A DNA stretch of 64,000 bases from Trichodelitschia bisporula (lineage: Eukaryota; Ascomycota; Dothideomycetes; Phaeotrichales; Phaeotrichaceae), in NCBI GenBank assembly GCA_010356995.1, contig ML996697.1, positions 368,153 through 432,152 of the forward strand, read 5' to 3'. The notes beneath the pieces were generated by a model, which saw nothing but the letters and a program-made list of their open reading frames with translations, had not been told where the DNA came from and did not search any database. How positions within the stretch are numbered: position 1 is the first letter of the stretch; each line of letters starts with the position of its first letter. Positions 55,601 through 64,000 of this stretch are shown here, piece by piece. The position numbers and the translations under genes were made by a program.

Positions 55601-55826
55601 TGCTGGCTTGGGACTTGGGGATGGGGGGCGCGGAGTGCGTGTTCCCGAGGGGGTGGGTGCTGAGCAGTGGCGTGCAGGAGTTGGGGGTGTGGTGCGGTGG
55701 ACGGCGTGGTTTATTGGTGGTGCGGGGGTGGGAGGTGGGAATAGGGATGTGGGGGAGTTGATGGAAGGGGGTGTTGGGGTGCTGGAGCGGTTGGCGAGGG
55801 GTGGCTGGGTGGGAGAATGGTTTTGA
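52604..55826 (+). CDS. C2H2 zinc-finger / fungal_trans transcription factor, 925 aa
   Basis: Six exons: 52604-53056, 53219-53244, 53296-53400, 53443-53613, 53753-54542 and 54594-55826, all phase-consistent. The N-terminus (1-140) is basic and Ser/Pro-rich. Two fingers follow: Cys147, Cys149, His162, His166 (HVCSCGKDYSRAEHLRRHQ) and Cys172, Cys177, His190, His195 (CPVAGCPKIFHRHDLLERH). The first has only one residue between its cysteines. The middle homology region of fungal regulators starts at about 407 (YVKAYWEHFHPLFSILHKQSY; LLSAAVMAIGAQYTDEP) and runs into exon 6. C2H2 plus fungal_trans proteins regulate metabolism or development in ascomycetes; targets cannot be deduced. The C-terminal 150 residues are Gly/Val-rich. 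Confidence 0.85.
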
Positions 55827-58332
55827 GCATACTGTATCTTGGGCTGGCCTGGAGGTGTGATGAGGGCGTTTTTGGGTTGATTTTTGTGCATTTGCCTGGA
55901 TTTAGCGCGGAGTTTTGGCACTCGGGAAAATGGTGGGCATGATATCCGCGTTGAACGCTTGGGCATGGCTGTACACGATCTGTGGGACTTGTACTTGGTA
56001 TCATTCGGCATTTGACTTGGTTGTGGGATGGCTTGCTTGCGAATAGATGCACTGCTCAGCCTTGTCTAGTTTTTTTTCTTTTTTAGCGCGGTTCTGTGAA
56101 CTCGACTAGCGGTATAGCCATCAGACTTTTTACATGTGCAATGGTTCAGCATGTACTCAAACTATAAATTGTATAATCCTCACCTGCTCTAGTTACAGAA
56201 AGAACGGTTCAACGCTTCCCAGTACTCGTTATCCCGCAATGAATGCCCCGCCCATGTCCAAAATTATATTCACCCCTGCGACCTAGGCACTGAGGCGGAA
56301 CCTCCCGTCCAACGCCCCGTTACGAACCAGGTCACGCTTTCCCTCTTCCCTCCCTGTCTCGGAGCATGCCGTAGAGCCATATACGATTAGAGAGTCTAAA
56401 GCAGGCGCCTCTAACCGCTGGAGCTGGGTTTCCAGCCACCACGCCACGACATGGGAGGCGTTCGAAGTGAATGAGGCGGAAGATGGGAGTTGCAGGCGGG
56501 AGTGGATTCGAAGGCATAATCACTCCACAGCCATTCCGGTAGGTACGCCATCCAGTAGCAGCTGGAACAGTGAGGTTCCCCGCATTTCTCAGACGGCAGT
56601 CACCATGGACCCGGTGCTACTCCTCCCCTTCACGGCGCACGACACATCATACACTCAACCCAATCACCACTCAATGAATGTGCATTATCCCACTACCTAT
56701 TCACCATCATTACACCCCAAACCGGGCCTCTCCATCTCTTATAAACCCCGCTGAACTAGTGCTATCCCCCATAAATTAGCTACGCAAGCCTGAATGAACA
56801 GCAACATACCGAGCACCCATTGCACGTGCACGCATTGCCGCAGTTGCCCGCGCACTGAGGGCAGGAGGAGCAGGTGCTATCCACGTCAGATCCCAATCAT
56901 CCCCCTTCTTCATTCCCAGTACGTACCAGGGAGCCATTTTTGGTGGTTTGGTTGTTGGTCGTGGGTAGGGCTGAAGTGCTTTGTAGATTCAACTGATGAT
57001 CAGATTGGTGTGAGCTTGCTATTCCGACTTTGTGAGCAGGAAGAAGGGGGTATATATACCCCCCCTCATCCCCCTCACCCTCTACCCCCGCCCTCCTCCG
57101 CCCTCCTCCGCACCAAACACGCACAGCATGACGTCCCCGAGCGGGCTCATTGGCGTCCACATGCTGGTTGCTCTCCTCGAGATTGAAGCAATGCGGCGTG
57201 GAGCCAAACCTCCTCCGCAGTGGCTGCGATTGGGTGATAATGAGGGAGGCGTGAGGTCATGGAGATGGATCCGGAGGGATCGGCGGCGGGGGAGGCTGGG
57301 GCAAGGCTGATCGATTTCTCCTTTGACTTCTCGTTCGACCTCATGGTAGCCGATTCTCAGGGTGACAAACGGATTAACTGCTGGGGATAGGAGACGCCGG
57401 GAGTCCTGACCCAATTGCCGTGGAGCATGTGCGATTGCGGGGTACTGTGATACCGTAGACGTCGCTGTCGACGACGGAGGTGTGTTCGGTACGTACGGTA
57501 CTACGTACCCGGGACGGAACATGCCGTCCTCCTCCTTCTCACCTGCCGACGACACTCCACACTCATACATCACTCACTCCACCTTTACTTCATTCATGAA
57601 AACGCACGGCGATATCCACTCATGACGTCCATCCCGCGTGGGTTAGGTGTCAGCAACCCCAGCCTGCATCCAGCCAGCCACTCAGCGCCACCAAACCTCC
57701 GCCCCTCCCCGCTCCATGCCCTCCCGGCCGGCTTGCACGGCATCATCGCCATGCGGTACCGGTGGGCGGACAGCATCACCGTACGGTAGGCCCGCAGTAC
57801 TACGTACTGTATCATCATAGCCCGCAGCATCCGGAGCGGACTGCCCGGAAAGGGCAAAAGGTGCGGGTTGGTGGTTTGATGTTGCTCTCGGCGCCAGGTG
57901 GAACTGAGCTCCCAACGGAGGACTTTATCTCCCCCTCGCTCCCACCCTGCTCGGCTGAATCTAGCATGCAGAAACAGAAGCAGCATTTGACATATCTCAT
58001 TCCCTACAACTACCCTACCAGCTCGCATCCCATCATCTGCAGTCAGACTCTACGCCCAACCGTGGGCTTACACCGGCCGGACCCTCCGGTCCCCAAAAAC
58101 CGGCGGTCTAAATCCCCGCCAAAATCTCCCGATCAGCAGCCCGGCCGCTCACCGTCGCGCACTAGTCAACGCCACGCTCAAAGAGCGTTTCAGCTCCCCA
58201 TCGCAGCAAGGCCGTCGGTGGCAGGAGACCGTTTGCAAGAAAGAAAACCCCCCGTCTAGAACACCAGCTAACACCTCCCTCATCACCAGTTTTCCAACCC
58301 AGCGACATCATTACCCCGCGCGTATGAAGCCT
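55827..58332. other. Convergent 2.5-kb spacer
   Basis: 3' regions of the transcription factor (plus) and NADP-isocitrate dehydrogenase (minus) genes. A T-rich tract lies at 56069-56086. Short open frames are not convincing. Confidence 0.5.
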
Positions 58333-59878
58333 TTACAACTTCTCCTTGAGCGACGTGCGCAGACGACGCTCAACCGCATCCATATACACACTCGTCACGA
58401 CCCAGGCCTCGCGGTCCTTGCGGCCGCACGCCAGGGCCAGATCCTTGGTCATGATGCCGTCGATATCGACGGTGTCAATGCAGGCGCGCTCCAGTGCCTC
58501 GGCGAAGGCGACCAAGTCCGGCGTGCCGTCCAGCTCGCCGCGCTTGGCCAGACCACGGGTCCACGCAAAGATGGACGCAATCGGGTTTGTCGACGTCTCG
58601 TTGCCCTTCTGGTGCTCGCGGTAGTGGCGCGTAACCGTGCCGTGCGCAGCCTCCGACTCGAAGGTCTTGCCGTCCGGCGTAATCAGCACGGATGTCATCA
58701 GGCCCAGCGAGCCGAAGCCTTGGGCGATGATATCGGACTGGACGTCACCGTCGTAGTCTAGGAACTGTTAGTTTTATATCGAAAGCAGATTTTAACAAGG
58801 TACGCACTCTTCATGGCGATGATGTAGCCACCCTCGCTCTTGATCATCTGTGCCACCATGTCGTCGATCAGACGGTGCTCGTACCAGATGCCCGCGGCCT
58901 CAAAGTCAGCCCTGTACTGGGACTCGTAAATCTCCTGGAAGATATCCTTGAAGCGGCCGTCGTAGCGCTTGAGGATAGTGTTCTTGGTGCTCATGTACAG
59001 CGGCATCTTCTTGTCAAGCGCGAGCTTGAAGCTGGCGTGCGCAAAGCCGCGGATCGACTCGGCCGTGTTGTACATAGTCAGGGCGACGCCGCCGTCCTCC
59101 TGCTCGAAGTTGTAGACATCGACAACCTGGGGCTCGCTGCCGTCCTTGGGCTTGAACACCATCTGCAGGGTGCCGGGGCCGGAGAGCACAGCGTCCTTGG
59201 CGCGGTACTGGTCGCCAAAGGCGTGGCGGCCGATGATGATGGGCTTCTTCCAGCCCGGCACGAGGCGGGGCACGCGCGGGATGACGATAGGCTCGCGGAA
59301 GACGGTACCGCCGAGGGCATTGCGGATGGTGCCGTTGGGCGACAGCCACATCTGCTTCAGCTTGAATTCCTCGACACGCGCCTCATCTGGGGTGATGGTG
59401 GCGCACTTGACGCCGACGCTGTACTTCTTGATCGCCTCGGCCGAGTCAATCGTCACCTGGTCGTTGGTCTCGTCACGGTACTCGAGCCCTAGGTCGTAGT
59501 ACTTGAGGTCGATGTCGAGGTAGGGGTAGATGAACTAGGATTCACAAATTAACGTGGGGGTTCATTTTTTGCTTAGACGATCCAGCAGCGTACCTTGTCC
59601 TTGATGTCTTTCCAGATGATACGCGTCATCTCATCGCCGTCAAGCTCCACCACGGGGTTTTTGACCTTGATCTTCTTGATTCCAGTAGTAGAGGCCATTG
59701 TTCGTCTCTGTAACCGCGCAGCGGTGTTTTGCTGAGTGAAAAGGTGGTAGGCTGCGGGGGAGGCAAAGGTGCGACGGGAGGGATGAGCAAAGCGGGAAGT
59801 TGCGACGGTTGATGATGTGAGGCGAGGAGTAGCAGAGGAGAAAGAGCGGGCACACCGGAGAGAAAGGGCGATGCTCAT
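58333..59878 (-). CDS. IDP1: NADP-dependent isocitrate dehydrogenase, mitochondrial form, 478 aa
   Basis: Three exons: 59594-59878, 58808-59534 and 58333-58757; introns of 59 and 50 bp join in phase ([23 protein letters not shown]). It converts isocitrate and NADP to 2-oxoglutarate, CO2 and NADPH. Residues 1-60 are Arg/Ser/Ala-rich and acid-poor, a mitochondrial targeting sequence. A second Met at residue 61 ([23 protein letters not shown]) is where cytosolic forms normally start. Core motifs are complete: [19 protein letters not shown] (substrate loop), [25 protein letters not shown] and [23 protein letters not shown] (metal and cofactor region). The C-terminus is KEKL, not a canonical SKL peroxisomal signal. 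Confidence 0.95.
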
Positions 59879-62574
59879 GATGAAGGAAAGAGAAGAAGAA
59901 GAGGAGCGGGGTACGCGGGCGGAGGGCGGGTTTTGATAGGAAAAAAGGAAGTAGCGGCCGTCTCGGTCGGGAGGACCCTTTCACTGGTCCGGGTATGTGC
60001 TTGCGCTTTACCTTCCCGGCCTCCTCCCGGTCCCGCGAGGGTTCGTGCGTTGCTGATGCTTTGGTCTCCAGGGATACCGGTTTTTAGTGCGATCAATGTC
60101 GGGGCAACTGGTGCCTTGCCGTCTGTGTTTGCGAGGGGTAGAATCGCCAATTGGGCAGATTGGACCGGCAAACAGAGCCTTGCAGTTCGTAATTCGGGGG
60201 GGTCTACTGAAATTGGGGTGTGGGAGGGGTTGAGAGGAGGGGTTGAGAGGCACAAGGCCGAAGGGAATCCGGCACGGCGCGCGGCAAGGTCGCCTTAGTT
60301 CGACTAGCGGCTATCCTAAGCAGTCGATGCTACGTATGGTATGTTTGCTCGCGTGCGACGGACCAGTGAGAAGCAATTGATGGCAGCGGCAAGCGTCGGG
60401 AGTAAGATGTTAGGCCTCAATCTTGTTGGAGGCGTCTTTTTTTTTCTGTTAGATTGCGGGAAATGGAGGATCGTGAGTGGTGGGATTGAAGGGATGTTGC
60501 TTTGAGGCAGCGCCGAGACGCAGCTTAGACGGGTTGCTGGGGTGGTGGTGGGGTAATCGTATCCGCTGGCCGGCGGGCGGAAGAGAGGAATGCGGGATGG
60601 GCAAAGAACGAGTCGCAAATACGTAAGTGTCGAGGGTGAGAGCTTGCAGCAATTGTGCAGGAAGCTGGGGGAGGGATCTTGGGGGCTGAGAGAGGTGGAA
60701 GGGCGGAACTTTTTGTCGGCAGTGAAGGGCTTGATTTGGGCGGTAGATGCTGCGGGAACAAGGGAGTCAAGGCAGGGCTGGCTGGCTACCACAGTAGGTC
60801 ATCTGGAGAAGATGGTGGTTGGTGGTTGTATTGTGTAGCGAATGGTGGCGGTGATGGTTGGAAGGATTTAAAAGAGAATTGAAGCAGAATTGAAGAAGTG
60901 GGGTTGAGAGAGTGGAGGGGGGAGGGTAGGGGTCGAGATGCGAGGAAAACGACAAGGTTCTTGATGCTCTTTTGAAGTTATCGGAGGTGGGGGTTGTCGT
61001 CGTCTGGCGTCTAACCGTCCTTCTTTTCTTCTTTAAGGCGAGATGTAAGAAGAGAACGGAAGAAACGAGCAACAAGCATATTCTATCAGCCATGGCCTGC
61101 TCGAGACCCGCAGGTGGCTTCAAAGCGCGTAGAATAAAAGGTCGTTCCCCAGTTCGGAACCCGCAAGTCTACCGTTCGCCGATGAACACGAAGCTTTCCG
61201 CTTTCCGCTTTTCTGTCCCCTTGTCACTCAATCCTGCGAATGTGCCCAGGCCAGCCTCGAAGCAGCAAGCCTGCATGCTGGAGGACAGCGTTACGTGGTT
61301 GAGAGCGAGCCGAGGTGTCAAGAACGGCGGCGACGGCGGAGCGAAACCGACGCGAGATGGAATAGAGTGCCGGACAGCGGCCGACCCAGATCCTGAGGGA
61401 GGGGGGTGTGAGCGGTCCGTGAAGCTCGCTTCCGTCTCTCTTGTTCTCCATCCTCTATCTTCCTCGGCTCAGTTCTCGCTCCAGCTCAGCATGGCATTCA
61501 GCATCAGCTTCATCGCAAGCTTCATCGCCAGCTCTTCGCTTTCTTCCCCATCGCGATGGCATCATCGCCGCTCCGCCCGTTGAGACATTTTACCCCACCC
61601 CCAACCAATCTGCCCCGCTCCTCCCCGGCGCCATTCCGTCATGGTGGGGCAGCGCCCCGCCGTTGATGCCTGGTCGCCTGCCTCGCTTGTGGTCGAACGC
61701 TCTCGGCGGCGGCGAAACTCTCTTCCGGTAGACCGACATTGCAACGTTGTCCTGGGAGACGGGTATTATCGGAGCGAACATCGGAGGCTTGCGGCGTCAA
61801 GTCGGGTTCCCAGGTGCTCTCGTCGAAACGGTCGCGTGCGGTGCCATGTTGAAGTGTAGGTGCAAAAGTTGGAGAAGAAGGCCCGAAAACAGCAGAAAAA
61901 CCACCGCGTCCCCCGTCCTACCTATATACCGGAGCCCAGCGCGGGTCTTTTCGGAGCCCTGATGCACATCTGGGCCATGGCAGAGAGGGTCAGGGCGGGT
62001 ATATACATGGCTTGCAAGGGCTTCAAGGGGGCTCTGGCCTGCTTGCACGACAAGGCCGCAATCTGGGTAGCTGCAGAGGGGGAATTTGACGGGGTTGGTG
62101 GTAGGACGAAAGCCGCCAATTCGGGAGATATATCCCAGGCGGACGGTTGCGGGACCAGGCCGTGTACATGGCATGGTGTGAGCAGCGATGGCGTTGGCTA
62201 TCTCCTGTCGATATTGTTAGTGTTGGTCTGCCAGTGCTTCGCGGCGACGGCCCGCATTTGCCAGTCTGCTCACCTTGCCTTTTCAAGCTTATATCGACAA
62301 TTCCGACCCGCTGGCCTGCTCCCGCCCTCGAACACTTGGCTCAGCCTTGCCTGGCAGCGTGCCTCCGATATCGCCCGTCCACTCCAGGGCCGTTGGATAT
62401 ATGAGCCCCCGCAGCAGCAAAGCCGCTCAAAGCACAGGGGGACGGGCGTGCTCAGTCGTGTTGTCGCTGCCTAACTGCGTTGGTCCTTCTGGTCGGGTCT
62501 TTCACTGTCTTACTCGTTTTGCAAGAGGATCATATGAGAAGCATGCTAGTTGTAAGTGGAGATTTTGAAATTCT
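59879..62574. other. 2.7-kb spacer
   Basis: Promoter of the isocitrate dehydrogenase gene and 3' region of the right-edge gene. An open frame around 61860-62474 lacks support. No RNA gene or repeat is recognised. Confidence 0.45.
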
Positions 62575-64000
62575 TTACCCATCCTTTCCAGCAGCCACGG
62601 ACTCCTTTGCTTCAGGCTCCTTTGCTTTGGACTCCTTTGCTTTGGACTCCTTTGCTTTGGACTCCTTTGCTTTGGACTCCTTTGCTTTGGACTCCTGTGC
62701 CTCGGACTCCTTTGTCTGAGCCACCTTTGCCTTATACACCTTAGTACAAACACACGGACGTACGAGACTCCTCGTGGGATCGACACCAAGATTCCAAAAC
62801 CTTACCGCCTCCCACCCAAGAACAGACAACTCCGGGGTCGTAGCCTCTATCACAACCGCATGCATGGGCTCCAGATTCCAACTCGCGGGTATGGCTAGCC
62901 GCTGCCCGGACCCAGTCGGTACCTCCCGGTTGACCAACTCAAGCTTGAGAAGGTAAGCGTTGTTGTTAAACGGCTTTATAAAGCGGTGTTTTTGGGTGTG
63001 GATGCCGAACAGTCCGGTCCGAAAGTCCTTGGGGATTGCTAGCGTGGTGTTCTGATTGCCTGAGTCGATGACTACGTCCTGTTCTGCCGTTAGCAGCCTG
63101 CTATGGAGTGGAGGTGTGACGGAGAAGCACATACGACTTCAAAAGACGTCTTCAAGATTTCATCGGTCGCCCGGACGCGGACCACGGCCCTTGGGGCAGT
63201 TTCGCGGGGCAGAACATACTGTCGGTAGAGGCTTGCCTGCGCCTCCTTACCAAACATTAGTATCCTTTCTCGAAGGCTGAAAACAGTCATTTACCTTGTA
63301 CCCCTCGAGATGGCTGATCTCGAAACGAGTGAGAGGGGATTGTACGATCATATTGCGGTCCTCATCCGAGATCACGGTCTTCTGGAGTCTCGAATCGTTG
63401 ACCTGTACGACGAAGTTCTGCCAGCCTTCGGGTCCGTCGACGCCTAGCTTGGCCTTCTCCACGGCCGGGTCATTCTTCTTCTCCACGGCCGGGTCGTCCT
63501 TCTTCTCCACGGCCAGCTCGTTCTTCTCCACGGCCGTGCCATCTTTCTCCTCCACGGCCGGGCCGTCCCTCTTTCTCTTCCTTCCCTTCATTTCCTTCCT
63601 GGTATTCTTTCCCTTCCTCTCCTTCTTTCCCTTCCTGCCGTTTTCTGGACAACGTCAGTTGAGAACTTGCTTCCATGAAATGGTGGCAGAACTCACTTTG
63701 CTCAATGACCGCTCTTATACTATTGCTTCCTGGCTTATATGTGGTCTCGCGGTCCAAAAGGTCTTTCAAGTCAATCAGGTCGGCCATATCCGGACCCGTC
63801 ACCTTTTCTCTCTTTCTTGTCACGTCAGCAACATCCCGAGCAGCACCGTCATGGATGAGTGCAGAGCATACTTAAACGCGAGCTTGAGCAAGTGCTTTAT
63901 AGTCCTTGTCATGCCGTCAAAGGATGTCGTTATAGTAGATGTTGTGGAGAGAGTTTTGGATTGCTGTTCGGACAGGAGTTGCGACTTGTCCTGAGGAAAC
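62575..64000 (-). CDS. Lys-rich unknown protein with KESKA repeats, 5' end outside window
   Basis: Five exons are visible: 63872 to the right edge, 63697-63815, 63295-63644, 63135-63245 and 62575-63078. Introns are 50-56 bp with CTRAC-type branch sites, and all joins are in phase. After an N-terminal part (MADLIDLKDLLDRETTYKPG) come a strongly basic stretch (KNGRKGKKERKGKNTRKE, KGRKRKRDG; likely nuclear or nucleolar signal), Glu/Lys repeats (AVEKKDDPAVEKKNDPAVEK), and a 250-residue folded region. The end is seven to eight KESKA units. In the folded region DVVIDSGNQNTTLAI and ELSVLGWEAVRFWN recall the active-site and flap-end motifs of retropepsin-like domains; this is weak and unproven. The spliced structure argues for a host gene. 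Confidence 0.6.
62604..62705. repeat. 15-bp coding repeat (gctttggactccttt)n
   Basis: About six units encode KESKA on the minus strand at the C-terminus of the right-edge gene. The central units are identical, so the array is probably length-variable. Confidence 0.9.

Noticed and set aside
56370-56450. tRNA-like text on the minus strand (gcggttagaggcgcctgctttaga)
   Set aside because: It recalls a Leu or Ile tRNA D-arm and anticodon region, but the anticodon stem does not pair and there is no T-arm box; at most a remnant.
61860-62474. 204-codon frame with a possible hydrophobic segment
   Set aside because: Starts without ATG, overlaps frames on the other strand, no domain.
62575-64000. Retroelement interpretation of the DSG-containing region
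   Set aside because: No reverse transcriptase, integrase or terminal repeats are seen, and the region is spliced with normal introns, so it is listed as a host-type gene.

Overview
The window looks like nuclear DNA of a filamentous ascomycete (Pezizomycotina). Genes are split by short introns (42-140 bp) with GT..AG ends and CTRAC-type branch sites. Intergenic DNA is pyrimidine-rich and full of microsatellites. The protein set is typical of these fungi: an Slt2/MpkA MAP kinase, a C2H2 plus fungal_trans regulator, a DUF7053 protein, GPI-type cell-surface repeats and small secreted cysteine-rich proteins. I cannot fix the class or genus. Two runs of N mark assembly gaps, both inside tandem repeats.

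Layout. 1-4.1 kb: two Gly/Arg-rich reading frames broken by stops. 4.3-6.8 kb (-): an 812-residue multipass membrane protein. 8.4-8.65 kb: a nearly full-length inverted repeat (foldback). 9.0-9.6 kb (-): a small SET-domain protein. 13.1-16.5 kb (+): a BCAS3-like WD40 protein. 17.4-18.1 kb (+): the NatB catalytic subunit. 18.8-20.0 kb (+): an acidic-repeat orphan. 20.3 kb (+): tRNA-Asp(GTC). 21.4-26.8 kb (-): three tandem paralogues ending in a KRVHF motif, with duplicated flanks; the third has an in-frame stop. 27.4-30.9 kb (-): a large GPI-anchored wall protein. 33.2-35.5 kb (+): a membrane-anchored aspartic-protease-like protein lacking the first catalytic Asp. 36.5-37.9 kb (+): the cell-wall-integrity MAP kinase. 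40.2-42.3 kb (+): two paralogous secreted 6-Cys proteins. 42.8-43.3 kb (-): O6-methylguanine-DNA methyltransferase. 43.5-44.4 kb (-): a DUF7053 protein. 45.7-47.2 kb (+): a Cys-rich, one-TM, coiled-coil orphan. 47.2-52.6 kb: gene-poor. 52.6-55.8 kb (+): a C2H2/fungal_trans transcription factor. 58.3-59.9 kb (-): NADP-isocitrate dehydrogenase. 62.6 kb to the right edge (-): a spliced, Lys-rich unknown protein whose 5' end is outside the window.

Most genes are unrelated single-copy housekeeping or regulatory genes. One neighbourhood may have a theme: a wall protein, a surface protease-like protein and the wall-stress MAP kinase lie within about 10 kb. The most novel material is the tandem KRVHF family, the secreted protein pair, the foldback element and the protease-like protein. 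Exon limits were worked out by hand from splice signals, phase and protein continuity. No database was searched, so family names rest on recognised motifs.
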